From assembly GCA_965221445.1 (NCBI GenBank), contig CBDCSF010000013.1:1984001-2048000 (forward strand): 64,000 nucleotides of DNA, in the 5' to 3' direction. Every line of letters begins with the position of its first letter. The first letter of the stretch is position 1. The position numbers and the translations under genes were made by a program. This stretch comes from MPNP01 sp965221445 (GTDB taxonomy: Bacteria > Pseudomonadota > Alphaproteobacteria > Rhodobacterales > Rhodobacteraceae). The notes beneath the pieces were generated by a model. That model did no database searches. It was not told the DNA's origin and saw only the letters and a list, made by a program, of their open reading frames with translations. Positions 16,362 to 25,137 of this stretch are shown in pieces.

Positions 16362-18257
16362 TTATTTCTTCTTTTTGCTTTTTTTAGCAGGTTTCTTGGG
16401 AGGTGGTTCCTCCTTTGCCTTCGTTTCTCCAACCAAAGGTAGTTTTGTTTTGGCAAAACCGGTCCTGATGTTCCCCAGTATATCGGGTTTTACACCCTGG
16501 GTTCGCATAATCACATATTGTTGAATAAATGTAATCAAATTGTTGGCAATCCAGTAGATAATCAATCCACTGGCAAATTGCCCTAGCATGAACATGAATA
16601 CCCAAGGCAACCATGCAAAGACCATTGCCTGGGTTGGATCGGTGGGGGCGGGATTAAGCTTCTGCTGTAGCCACATCGAGACGCCGAGCATTATTGGTAA
16701 TACTCCAAGAGAGATAAGTGCCAGTAAACTACCCTGTTCCGGGGTTGACCAAGGAAGTGCCCCAAATAGATTCAAAATTGATGTAGGATCCGGGGCTGAT
16801 AAGTCCTTCACCCACAAAATGAAGGGGGCGTGTCTCATTTCAATGGTAACAAAGATTACCTTGTAAAGTGAGAAAAAAATTGGAATCTGTGGAAGAATAG
16901 GCAGGCATCCGGCAGCAGGATTGATTTTTCGTTCCCTGTACATGGCCATCATTTCTTGTTGCATTCTTTTGCGATCATCTCCAACCTTGGCCTTTATCTT
17001 TTCCATCTCTGGCTGCAATTCCTTCATCCGGGCCATGGAAACGTAAGACTTATAGGCAAGAGGGAACAGAAATGCCTTAATGATTAAGGTGAGACAAAGA
17101 ATGGACCATCCCATATTGCCAACTTTGCTATTGATCCAGTATAAAAGTTGGAAAATTGGTTTGGTCAGAAAGAAGAACCAACCCCAGTCAATCGAATCCT
17201 CAAAGCGATCAATAAGATAATAATCCTGGTAATTTTTGATAGGTGTCCATTGCTTGGCTCCGGCAAACAGGTAGGTAACCGTTTCGACAGTTGAGTTGGG
17301 ATACACTTCAACAGCAGGATATCTTGATTCTGCCTGATAGATATCTGACCTTTCAGAATATTTGGCAACCGAGGTAAAAGAAGTTCCAGGCTTGGGTGCC
17401 AGAGTAGTCATCCAATATTTATCAGTAAAACCAACCCAACCATTGGACTGAACCGTTAGTTTCTCCAGATTTGCTCTTTCCACAGAATCGTAATCCAGAT
17501 CTGGGACATTATCGTAATCAATTTCTTGCAACTCACCGTCGGTCATACGCACGACCCCTTCGTGAAGTATAAAGAAATTCTGAAGATTCTGCGGCTCACC
17601 ATGGCGTGCAATGATCCCGTAGGGGGCCATTCGCAATGTTGTATCACCATTGTTTGTAACACTTTGGGTTACTGTGAAGAGATAATCGTCATCAATCTCA
17701 ATCACCCTGCGAAAGGTTACCCCCTTATCGTTGGACCAGGTTAATACCAAGGGTGTATTCGGAGAGATTTCCTTGCCGCTTTCAATAATCCATGGTGTTG
17801 AACTGCTTGGTACGTCACTAAATTCCAGATTTCCTGCAGGAGACCAACCGAAAAGTACATAATATGCTTGACTGACACCGGCCGGCGAAAGTAATCTGAC
17901 AAGTTCAGAATCTTCCCTTAACGTCTCATTGTACCTGGTGAGGGACAAATCATCAATTCTGCCGCCCTGTAAGGAAATTGATCCGGTTAAACTTGGAGTA
18001 TCAATAACGATACGGTCGGTGTCATCCAGAGCTTTTGCAAGAGGAATCTCACCAAGGGGGTTGGACGTTAATGAAACAGCAGTACCAGCAGTAGGAGGAG
18101 TTGTGGCAACCCCATCTTCAGAAACACCCTCTTGCTGAACTTGTTGCTGTTCCAAAGGTACTTCGGGTTCCTCAGGTGCGAATAACAAAACCCAAAGCAG
18201 TATCACCACAAAGCTAAGCCCTATGGCTTTAAGCATGTTTTTGTTTTGTTCATCCAT
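16362..18257 (-). CDS. yidC: Membrane protein insertase YidC
   Basis: Sec-associated insertase/chaperone of the inner membrane, 631 residues, full length for the Gram-negative type. An N-terminal anchor (about residues 9-28) is followed by a low-complexity linker (EVPLEQQQVQQEG), the large periplasmic beta-sandwich (about 60-370), and the conserved five-helix core with WGWFFFLTKPIF, YKSYVSMARMKELQPEM and GCLPILPQIPIFFSLYKVI. The tail is lysine-rich (KKPAKKSKKKK), as expected for ribosome contact. It sits in the usual rpmH-rnpA-yidD-yidC order, 146 bases after yidD. Confidence 0.96.
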   Translation of the reverse strand: MDEQNKNMLKAIGLSFVVILLWVLLFAPEEPEVPLEQQQVQQEGVSEDGVATTPPTAGTAVSLTSNPLGEIPLAKALDDTDRIVIDTPSLTGSISLQGGRIDDLSLTRYNETLREDSELVRLLSPAGVSQAYYVLFGWSPAGNLEFSDVPSSSTPWIIESGKEISPNTPLVLTWSNDKGVTFRRVIEIDDDYLFTVTQSVTNNGDTTLRMAPYGIIARHGEPQNLQNFFILHEGVVRMTDGELQEIDYDNVPDLDYDSVERANLEKLTVQSNGWVGFTDKYWMTTLAPKPGTSFTSVAKYSERSDIYQAESRYPAVEVYPNSTVETVTYLFAGAKQWTPIKNYQDYYLIDRFEDSIDWGWFFFLTKPIFQLLYWINSKVGNMGWSILCLTLIIKAFLFPLAYKSYVSMARMKELQPEMEKIKAKVGDDRKRMQQEMMAMYRERKINPAAGCLPILPQIPIFFSLYKVIFVTIEMRHAPFILWVKDLSAPDPTSILNLFGALPWSTPEQGSLLALISLGVLPIMLGVSMWLQQKLNPAPTDPTQAMVFAWLPWVFMFMLGQFASGLIIYWIANNLITFIQQYVIMRTQGVKPDILGNIRTGFAKTKLPLVGETKAKEEPPPKKPAKKSKKKK

Positions 18258-18403
18258 TGATTGTTTCTACCCCGAAAGAAAATTCATCTGCCATTTCTAC
18301 CTATTCTCAGCCTGTCAACAAATAGTTGTGTAGAAATAATCTTCAATTGAGATCTCACAAGGTAATGGCAGAGGGTTATTGGGCAAACAACACTTCGAAA
18401 AAT

Positions 18404-18655
18404 CTAGTCTGGAACGTGATCAATACCGGACCCGCCCCATGGGTGGCACCGCCCCACTCTTTTGATAGTAAGCCAAGATCCTTTAAGTGCTCCATGTTTT
18501 TCCAGAGCCTCAAGGGCATAAGCAGAACATGTCGGTTGAAATCGACAATGCATACCAACAAATGGGCTTCCAATCAAACGATATAATCGGATGGGTAGAG
18601 CAATGACAAAAGCCAAGGGAGACATACGTATTATAGTTTGTTCAGCCTTACACAT
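18404..18655 (-). CDS. yidD: Membrane protein insertion efficiency factor YidD
   Basis: An 83-residue inner-membrane-associated protein of the YidD/haemolytic (DUF37) family that assists YidC-dependent insertion. Hallmarks are PIRLYRLIGSPFVGMHCRFQPTCSAYALEAL, quoted here in outline: the CRFQPTCSxYA cysteine motif and the C-terminal RVGRCHPWGGSGIDHVP motif. An N-terminal amphipathic/hydrophobic helix precedes them. Its start overlaps the 3' end of rnpA by eight bases, so translation is probably coupled. Confidence 0.93.
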   Translation of the reverse strand: MCKAEQTIIRMSPLAFVIALPIRLYRLIGSPFVGMHCRFQPTCSAYALEALEKHGALKGSWLTIKRVGRCHPWGGSGIDHVPD

Positions 18656-19040
18656 GAGTTCTTCGGTGCATTTTAGTCAGGGCCCATATTAGGTCCTTGT
18701 TCATCTTGTCAAAATCCAGATTAACTGTTGTGTCCTTAAAACCAATCATAACATAATCCCAACCCGGTTCACCACAATGAGGTAAAGTCTTTTGCGCTAG
18801 GTGGCGTAGTCTTCTTTTTGCACGATTTCGGGTTACGGCATTACCCAGTTTTTTTGAACATGTAATGCCTATCCTTATTGTCTGGTTCGTTTCATCCGTT
18901 TCCCGGCGAATTCCCTGAATCAGAAATCCTCTGGTACGCCATCTCAACCCTTTAGCAACCTTCAGGAATTCTTTCCTCTGTTTTAGAGATTCTATCTTCC
19001 TGTTCTGTAACTCTGCCATACCCCCAAACTTAATATTCAT
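18648..19040 (-). CDS. rnpA: Ribonuclease P protein component
   Basis: Basic protein subunit of RNase P, which removes 5' leaders of tRNA precursors. About 123-130 residues with RIGITCSKKLGNAVTRNRAKRRLR as the core: the RNR motif (NRAKRRLR) that binds RNase P RNA is intact, and KEFLKVAKGLRWRTRGF is the usual N-terminal strand region. ATG 19040 and ATG 19019 are both in frame; the second gives the typical N-terminus (MAELQNRK), and GGGGG directly precedes it at poor spacing. It follows rpmH by 27 bases and overlaps yidD. Confidence 0.92.
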   Translation of the reverse strand: MNIKFGGMAELQNRKIESLKQRKEFLKVAKGLRWRTRGFLIQGIRRETDETNQTIRIGITCSKKLGNAVTRNRAKRRLRHLAQKTLPHCGEPGWDYVMIGFKDTTVNLDFDKMNKDLIWALTKMHRRTHV

Positions 19041-19067
19041 CAGGGTGGAAACACAAAAATGTGAAGC

Positions 19068-19202
19068 CTAGGCAGAAAGTACCTTACGTCCTTTTGCCCT
19101 TCTGCGGTTAAGAATGGCTCTCCCGGCCTTGGTGGCCATTCTGGCTCGAAAACCATGGCGTCGCTTTCGAACAAGGTTACTTGGCTGAAACGTCCGTTTC
19201 AT
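19068..19202 (-). CDS. rpmH: 50S ribosomal protein L34
   Basis: A 44-residue, highly basic protein beginning MKRTFQPSNLVRKRRHGF and ending GRKVLSA. The L34 signature (KRTFQPSN, RKRRHGFRAR, ILNRRRAKGRK) is complete. The gene is short and easily missed, but position and sequence make it certain: it opens the rpmH-rnpA-yidD-yidC-engB-argB series. GGGAG lies just upstream (19208-19204 on the minus strand). Confidence 0.97.
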   Translation of the reverse strand: MKRTFQPSNLVRKRRHGFRARMATKAGRAILNRRRAKGRKVLSA

Positions 19203-19400
19203 GACTCCCTCATTTTTTACCCAAAAAAATCAAGATTTTGATAATAGAACAATGATTTAAGATTGAATCACCTTAAATCAAGTTATTTCATGCAATTCAA
19301 TAACCAAAATTAATGACGTGACCCAAGTAAGTTTGTTCATGGTGTTAAACCACCAATTATATTTTAGGTTGTGGGATCAAAGTAAAGAAAGGGGCTGGAA

Positions 19401-20135
19401 TTGAATAACAGGAAATCTGAAGGGCTTGATCCGAAAAAGCTTATACCCCTTGCCATTATTGTTATTATAGCAGTTGTTGGTTTTTTCACACTCAGGGACT
19501 ACCTGACTTTCGAAACAATCAGAGATAATCGGGAAACATTGATCCAGTTCAAGGACAACAATTACATTGCTACATCTCTGGTCTTCCTGGCAATTTATAT
19601 TGTAATTGTTGCCTTCTCCCTACCAGGTGCTGCTATTGCATCTTTGACCGGTGGTTTTTTATTCGGATTGTTCCCTGGGACGCTCTATAATGTCCTGGCA
19701 GCAACCATAGGTGCGACAATCATATTTATCGCTGCGCGGATGGGACTTGGTGATTTTCTCTCAAAGAAAATGGACACCAGTACGGGTACTGTTCAAAAAC
19801 TCAGAGATGGCCTGAGAGAAAATGAAATCAGCGTACTTTTCCTGCTAAGGCTTGTGCCTGCCGTACCGTTCTTTGTTGCAAATCTACTACCTGCACTTGT
19901 GGGAGTCAAGTTCAGAAATTTTGTTTTCACAACCTTCTTTGGAATAATTCCTGGTGCACTGGTTTATACATGGGTCGGTGTGGGTCTGGGTGAAGTGTTT
20001 GCACGGGGAGAAGCTCCCAATCTGAGTATTATATTTGAATGGTATATACTCGGACCAATTCTTGGGCTATGTGTCCTTGCCCTACTACCGATTGTTATCA
20101 ACATTCTCAGGAAATCAAAGGAAAAAGATAATTGA
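19401..20135 (+). CDS. TVP38/TMEM64-family membrane protein (DedA superfamily)
   Basis: A 244-residue integral membrane protein of the VTT/SNARE-associated family. Hydrophobic segments lie near residues 13-31, 52-100 and at the C-terminus. The family core is visible: FSLPGAAIASLTGGFLFG, quoted as LPGAA and TGGFLFG, then the loop RLVPAVPFFVANLLPALVGV (RLVP and NLLPAL) and PGALVYTWVGVGLG. Members are implicated in lipid scrambling/transport, and the exact role is unknown here. Start is TTG 19401 with AAAGGGG nine bases upstream. It faces away from rpmH, with a 198-base divergent region between them. Confidence 0.85.
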   Translation: MNNRKSEGLDPKKLIPLAIIVIIAVVGFFTLRDYLTFETIRDNRETLIQFKDNNYIATSLVFLAIYIVIVAFSLPGAAIASLTGGFLFGLFPGTLYNVLAATIGATIIFIAARMGLGDFLSKKMDTSTGTVQKLRDGLRENEISVLFLLRLVPAVPFFVANLLPALVGVKFRNFVFTTFFGIIPGALVYTWVGVGLGEVFARGEAPNLSIIFEWYILGPILGLCVLALLPIVINILRKSKEKDN

Positions 20136-20220
20136 TTTTTTGGTTTGAGGTCCAAAATATGACCACTAATGAGCTTGTATTCGGACATTATTGGTAGTGT
20201 AATTATTTGGGAGGATCAGT

Positions 20221-21915
20221 CTGAAAACAGCTAGTCAAGAGGGAATTTCTCTTTCCAAACTAATCCTGCTTTATTCGAGTTTCCTCATTATTTTCCTGGA
20301 AATCGTCTTCCTGACTGTTTCTGTAGCCTCTTTTGAAAGGGGGCAATTGGAATCGCTGGCCAATCAGATTTACCTGGTTAAGAATATTTATCTGGACGAC
20401 CTGGATTCATGTGAAGAGGTAGTTGAATCGGTCGCTATCTCCCCAGATTCCTACTATAATTTGATTGGACCACTCCCTAGTTCAACGGTAAGTCGAATAC
20501 CGGTTGAGACTGTACTTACCGGCAACGAGTCTGTGGATGAGTTTTTGAATGCCCTCGGTTATTCGTCCCTTGGATTTCGTTACGAGAGATATGAGAATGG
20601 TGAAATCAGTTGTCGCCAAAAATATGATTTCAATACAGAGGGTAATTTTCTGGATAGCCAGGAAATGCTTAAGGTTGACCTGAGAGAGGAAAACATTATA
20701 GCCAACTTGCGGTCTGGCTTTGTTTCCCTTTACTACAAAACCTTTCAAAAGGGATTTGTCTACACGGTCATTTTCGACCGTGTAATACAGGGGAAAAGGG
20801 AGGTATATGAATTTACCATCTCAAGCGAAAAGGTTTTGATCTCATTTGAGGCCTTATTCGGGGTTATTTTATTTCCATCAATTCTTATTCTGCTTGTAAA
20901 TACTGCCCTGATCACGTTTGGATCATTCATGTTTTTTTCCAGACCCATTGAAAGGATAACAAGAAAAATCCAAAGCATTCATTCTATCTTGAGCGAATCC
21001 GATGAAAGGGAAAATCTAAAGGTGAAAGCGACCAAAAAAAGCATTTTCCGGGAGATTAACAGGATTGAAAGTGAAATAACAATGGCAACAGAACGCCTCC
21101 GCCCCATCAATACGCTTGAAGGAGAAGGTAAGGCCTTTCAACATGAAATAAAGAACTACATTTCAACCATACGTGCTTCACTTCGCAATTTGCTTTCTTC
21201 ACTCGGGGAGGAAGGAAATCCATATCTGGAGAAGGAAAGAAGTATAGAAACAATAGGGAAGATGATAAGTACCAAGGTAGAACATCTGGTGAGCTATGTT
21301 ACATCTGACCCTAGAAGCCTGGAAAAAGAGGAATTATCCCTTGGCAAGCTATTTTCTTTTGTCAAAAATACGGGAGAGGAGGTAGCCAAGTACCACGAAG
21401 TGGATGGTGCGTATGTGGAGGGAAAAAACAACGAAATCAGTTCAATAATTGCCATTGATTGGAATAATGCCAGGCAAAATGACGTAAAGATAAAAGCCAA
21501 CTGGGAGTCCTTGTACGGGGTTATGTTCAACCTCGTACTTAACGCCATAATTGCCATTAGAAACAGGATGGAATACGAAAAAGATGTGGGTATCAAGAAT
21601 AGTGAAAAGGGTAAAATCATAATCTCAATTCAAGAAACCTTGGATGGTCAATTTATAGAAATATCCGTCGAGGATAATGGTGCGGGTGTAGAGGAAATGA
21701 TTCGTCAGACTTTATTTGATTACGGGGTTCGTGGCGGATTGATCAATTCAAGACATAACGAAAGAAAACCTCTCGGAGGTGTAGGCCTTCATTACTCCTT
21801 TCAACAAATAAATTATCATGGAGGTGAGTTGAAGCTGGATTGGACAAGTCATTTCAATGATCATCCGCCACCGTCAAGAACAGGTTCAAGGTTTAAAATT
21901 ACTTTGCCAAAATGA
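20221..21915 (+). CDS. Membrane sensor histidine kinase (probable CTG start)
   Basis: Orphan sensor kinase of about 564 residues. A transmembrane helix near residues 14-36 precedes a periplasmic sensor region (about 40-205), a second helix (about 212-238), a short HAMP-like linker, a DHp domain with phospho-acceptor H308 in QHEIKN, and a HATPase domain with N-box FNLVLNAI, G1 VEDNGAGV and G2 LGGVGLHYS. The first ATG/GTG/TTG in frame is TTG 20347, which would delete the first membrane helix. The frame is open back to TAA 20200-20202, and CTG 20221 lies six bases after GGGAGG (20209-20214), so I take CTG as the start. The next gene (DUF1643) begins in its stop codon. No response regulator is adjacent, so the partner is unknown. 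Confidence 0.82.
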   Translation: MKTASQEGISLSKLILLYSSFLIIFLEIVFLTVSVASFERGQLESLANQIYLVKNIYLDDLDSCEEVVESVAISPDSYYNLIGPLPSSTVSRIPVETVLTGNESVDEFLNALGYSSLGFRYERYENGEISCRQKYDFNTEGNFLDSQEMLKVDLREENIIANLRSGFVSLYYKTFQKGFVYTVIFDRVIQGKREVYEFTISSEKVLISFEALFGVILFPSILILLVNTALITFGSFMFFSRPIERITRKIQSIHSILSESDERENLKVKATKKSIFREINRIESEITMATERLRPINTLEGEGKAFQHEIKNYISTIRASLRNLLSSLGEEGNPYLEKERSIETIGKMISTKVEHLVSYVTSDPRSLEKEELSLGKLFSFVKNTGEEVAKYHEVDGAYVEGKNNEISSIIAIDWNNARQNDVKIKANWESLYGVMFNLVLNAIIAIRNRMEYEKDVGIKNSEKGKIIISIQETLDGQFIEISVEDNGAGVEEMIRQTLFDYGVRGGLINSRHNERKPLGGVGLHYSFQQINYHGGELKLDWTSHFNDHPPPSRTGSRFKITLPK

Positions 21916-22436
21916 AATCGAATGGCATTCTAATAAAGCGCTCTGTTGAGGAAGGTGATACATCAAGCGAGGCAATTTACTCTTCTTGCGAAGCGTATCG
22001 ATATGAGTTGACAAGAGTTTGGAAACCAAATAGAGATCGTATTTTGTTTGTCATGTTGAATCCCTCAACAGCTACAGAGATAAAAAACGATCCGACAGTT
22101 GCGAGGTGTGAAGGAAGGGCCAGACATCTCGGTTTTGGTTCATACAGGGTATGTAATATTTTTGCTTTACGGAGTACCAATCCCAAAGGGCTGTACCGGA
22201 GCGAATGCCCAATAGGAATAGAAAATGATGAGGCAATTAAAAGGGGTTGTACCTGGGCCGATAAGATTGTCTGTGCCTGGGGAAACCATGGCGAACTTCT
22301 TGATCGTGGCAAGGAAGTAGAACGTCTGATGCGAAGTACTGGCAACCTCCTTTTGCACTTGGGTTTGACTAGGAAGAACTTCCCAAAACACCCACTCTAC
22401 ATTTCTCATTCACAACCGCTCATTCCCTGGGATTGA
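21912..22436 (+). CDS. DUF1643 domain protein
   Basis: A 174-residue soluble protein of the DUF1643 family, function unknown. Hallmarks are YRYELTRVW near residue 30, the strongly conserved FVMLNPSTAT followed by DPTVARCEGRARHLGFGSYRV (shown in outline), NIFALRSTNP, and CAWGNHG. Its ATG overlaps the TGA of the kinase gene (ATGA), so the two are translated from one message. The pairing with a kinase is probably organisational and gives no clue to function. Confidence 0.88.
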   Translation: MKSNGILIKRSVEEGDTSSEAIYSSCEAYRYELTRVWKPNRDRILFVMLNPSTATEIKNDPTVARCEGRARHLGFGSYRVCNIFALRSTNPKGLYRSECPIGIENDEAIKRGCTWADKIVCAWGNHGELLDRGKEVERLMRSTGNLLLHLGLTRKNFPKHPLYISHSQPLIPWD

Positions 22437-22483
22437 ATTCAGATGGGAATTGAAATTACTATAAGATAGATAGGGCTAAAACT

Positions 22484-22975
22484 ATGAAATTAATTTTAGT
22501 ACGTCATGGCAAATCCAGTTGGGTTACCAATCATTCGGACCATGATAGACCCTTGGCTCCAAGAGGGATTAGGGCTTCAGAAAAAATTGGGAATTGGTTG
22601 TCTTCCAATGGTCATATTCCGGAAACAATTCTTTGTTCGACAGCCAAAAGGACCAGAGAAACATGGGGTACAATCAAGAAGTTTGTTGAGACTGATTATG
22701 AAGAGCAAATGGTTCCAGAATTATACGGGGCATCGTCTGGTACCATGTTTAGATTGCTTCAAGGTGCAAGCGGGTCTGCAGCATTAATGGTGGGCCATAA
22801 TCCCGGGATCGGGGGGCTGGCTCGTTTACTATTACAACAACCGCTCCAAACGTCACAATTTTTCCGGTATCCTACTTGTGCCACCCTGGTTTGTGAATTT
22901 CCTTGCACAGACTGGCAGGACATAAAGCCTAGCGAGGCAGCTCTGGTAGATTTTGTGGTTCCGAGAGAGCTTTAG
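22484..22975 (+). CDS. SixA-like histidine phosphatase
   Basis: A 163-residue phosphohistidine phosphatase-like protein of the phosphoglycerate-mutase superfamily. The catalytic RHG motif lies at the N-terminus (LVRHGKSSW), followed by DHDRPLAPRG, STAKRTRETW and the second histidine in MVGHNPGIGGLA. The size and RHGKS form match SixA, which dephosphorylates HPt domains of phosphorelays. The nearby histidine kinase is of interest, but direct action on it is untested. Weak ribosome site; ATG 22484 is the natural start. Confidence 0.85.
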   Translation: MKLILVRHGKSSWVTNHSDHDRPLAPRGIRASEKIGNWLSSNGHIPETILCSTAKRTRETWGTIKKFVETDYEEQMVPELYGASSGTMFRLLQGASGSAALMVGHNPGIGGLARLLLQQPLQTSQFFRYPTCATLVCEFPCTDWQDIKPSEAALVDFVVPREL

Positions 22976-23039
22976 GAATAGGCAGGGTTGGTTCTGCCAA
23001 TTGATTGCTTTCGACTCGGAGTACGTCGACCGATGAAGT

Positions 23040-23819
23040 CTAGTGCCCCAATATCTGACTTAGGAATAATTTGGTTCGCTCACTTTGAGGATTGTTGAAA
23101 AACTCCTCTGGTGCATTTGATTCTACAATCTGTCCTTCGTCCATAAAGATTACCCTGTCAGCAACCTGTCTGGCAAAACCCATTTCATGGGTTACACAAA
23201 GCATAGTCATACCTTCCTCTGCAAGTTCAATCATGGTGTCGAGAACTTCCTTGATCATTTCCGGATCAAGAGCCGAGGTGGGTTCATCAAATAACATTAT
23301 TCGTGGCTTCATACAGAGGGACCTGGCGATAGCCACCCTTTGCTGCTGTCCTCCCGATAATTGACCAGGATACTTGTAGGCCTGGTCGGGTATTTTGACT
23401 TTTTCAAGAAAATGCATGGCAGTTTTTTCTGCTTCATGCCGAGGTATTTTACGAACCCAAATCGGAGCAAGAGTACAATTATCCATAACAGACAGATGAG
23501 GGAACAGGTTAAAATGCTGAAAACACATTCCAACCTCAGATCTGATCAAATCAATATTCTTCAGATCAGAAGAAAGTTCCGTCCCTTCTACAACTATAGA
23601 TCCAGATTGATGTTCCTCCAGACGGTTAATACATCGTATCAGTGTGGATTTACCTGAACCGGAAGGTCCACAAATGACAATCTTTTCACGATTGCTGACA
23701 GTAAGATTAATATCCCGAAGCACATGAAACTTGCCATACCATTTGTTCATGTTCGAAATGACAACAGCAGGCTGCGAATCCTCTTCGGTTGTTACATTCT
23801 CTTCCATAACTTCCTGCAT
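23040..23819 (-). CDS. aapP: General L-amino acid ABC transporter ATP-binding protein
   Basis: ATPase of the polar amino-acid (AapJQMP/BztABCD) importer, 259 residues. After a variable N-terminus of about 20 residues come ISNMNKWYGKFHVLRDINL, Walker A GPSGSGKST, Q-loop CFQHFNLFPHL, signature LSGGQQQRVAIARSL and Walker B MLFDEPTSALD. These identify the polar amino acid transporter (PAAT) subfamily. It is the last gene of the operon, 12 bases after aapM. AapQ and AapM provide the pore and AapJ the receptor. Confidence 0.94.
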   Translation of the reverse strand: MQEVMEENVTTEEDSQPAVVISNMNKWYGKFHVLRDINLTVSNREKIVICGPSGSGKSTLIRCINRLEEHQSGSIVVEGTELSSDLKNIDLIRSEVGMCFQHFNLFPHLSVMDNCTLAPIWVRKIPRHEAEKTAMHFLEKVKIPDQAYKYPGQLSGGQQQRVAIARSLCMKPRIMLFDEPTSALDPEMIKEVLDTMIELAEEGMTMLCVTHEMGFARQVADRVIFMDEGQIVESNAPEEFFNNPQSERTKLFLSQILGH

Positions 23820-23831
23820 TGGTTTTTCCTA

Positions 23832-25136
23832 TTAACGGTGTCCAGTTTCCAGTTTTTTCTCAAGATAAATTGAGTATCGTGACATGGCAAAACAGAAAAC
23901 AAAAAATACTGCGGCCACAAACGCGTAGAGTTCCCAAACGATTCCATTCCAAGCGGTGTCGGACCTGATTGCACCCGATAATCCGATTGGGTCTAACAAT
24001 CCTATGATGGAAACCAGGGTTGTATCCTTGAAAAGGCCTATGAAAGTTGAAACAATGCCAGGGATGGAGATTTTTAAGGCTTGGGGAAGAATAATCAATC
24101 GCATTGATTTCCAATAATCCAGACCCAACGCATCGCCGGCTTCATACTGCCCTGTGGGAAGTGCTGCCAACCCACCCCGGATGACTTCAGCCATGTAGGC
24201 TGAGGAGAATAGGGTAACCATGATTACAACCCGGAGGATAATATCAAAATTGGTTCCTGGGGGCATGAAATAATTCAAAAGGGTTGAAGCAACAAACAAA
24301 AGAGTTATCAGCGGAACCCCTCTGATGAATTCGATAAAACCGACACACAGGGTTTTAACGATGAATAGATCCGATTTTCTTCCCAGAGCCAGCAAGATCC
24401 CTATTGGAAGGGATGCAGCAATTCCTGTCGCGCCTATGATTACCGAAAGGGTAAATCCTCCAAACTGATCACTTTCTACAATTTCTATTCCGAGAAATAC
24501 GACATTCTTACTTAAAAACTCTGCAACAGGAACAACTCCAAACAAAAACCACAAAATGACAAGAAGGCCCCCGATAATCACACCGAGCAGAAGCCCTTTT
24601 TTTTCTGTAATGTAATTTAGAGCCAAATAACCCACGACCAATCCAGCAAGGGTTAGGAAGGGTGTCCAAATTGTTCCTCCCCAGAGTAACCAATAGCCGA
24701 GGAACGGATAAACGCCAGTAAAATACAGTAATTTTCTTGGAAGTTTGGGAAACAGTACAGGTGCCAAGGCCACAAGCATGCATAAAAAGGTTAAATTGAC
24801 CCGCCAGTAGAGTTCTCGTGGATAAAATCCATAGAACAACTGCAGATATCGTTCCCTAATGACTGCCCAACAGGCACCGGTGGTACCTTCACCATAAGCC
24901 AGAGGAATCAACTCCCGACATTCCTTAAGGGAATTGGCTGTCCAGGAAGAAAGAAATACCCAGGGAAGTATCTCATACATGACAAAGAGAATAAAGGCAC
25001 CAAACAAAAGGGTCAGAAAGGAATTGAAAGGTCCATTGAAAAGATTATTCCGCAACCAGGCAATAAAATTTCCCTCCATGGTGGGAGGAGCCGATGAGGG
25101 GATCATGTTTTCTCTGACAAAGGACAAACTGCTCAT
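23832..25136 (-). CDS. aapM: General L-amino acid ABC transporter permease
   Basis: Inner-membrane permease of 434 residues. The long N-terminal part (about 1-225) has several extra hydrophobic segments, as is characteristic of AapM/BztC and unlike ordinary His/Glu permeases. The C-terminal half has the EAA-type motif around YEAGDALGLDYWKSMRLIILPQA (quoted in part: EAGDALGL, LPQALK) and GLFKDTTLVSIIGLLD, typical of PAAT permeases. It begins one base after the aapQ stop and forms a heterodimer with AapQ. Confidence 0.93.
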   Translation of the reverse strand: MSSLSFVRENMIPSSAPPTMEGNFIAWLRNNLFNGPFNSFLTLLFGAFILFVMYEILPWVFLSSWTANSLKECRELIPLAYGEGTTGACWAVIRERYLQLFYGFYPRELYWRVNLTFLCMLVALAPVLFPKLPRKLLYFTGVYPFLGYWLLWGGTIWTPFLTLAGLVVGYLALNYITEKKGLLLGVIIGGLLVILWFLFGVVPVAEFLSKNVVFLGIEIVESDQFGGFTLSVIIGATGIAASLPIGILLALGRKSDLFIVKTLCVGFIEFIRGVPLITLLFVASTLLNYFMPPGTNFDIILRVVIMVTLFSSAYMAEVIRGGLAALPTGQYEAGDALGLDYWKSMRLIILPQALKISIPGIVSTFIGLFKDTTLVSIIGLLDPIGLSGAIRSDTAWNGIVWELYAFVAAVFFVFCFAMSRYSIYLEKKLETGHR

Positions 25137-25137
25137 G

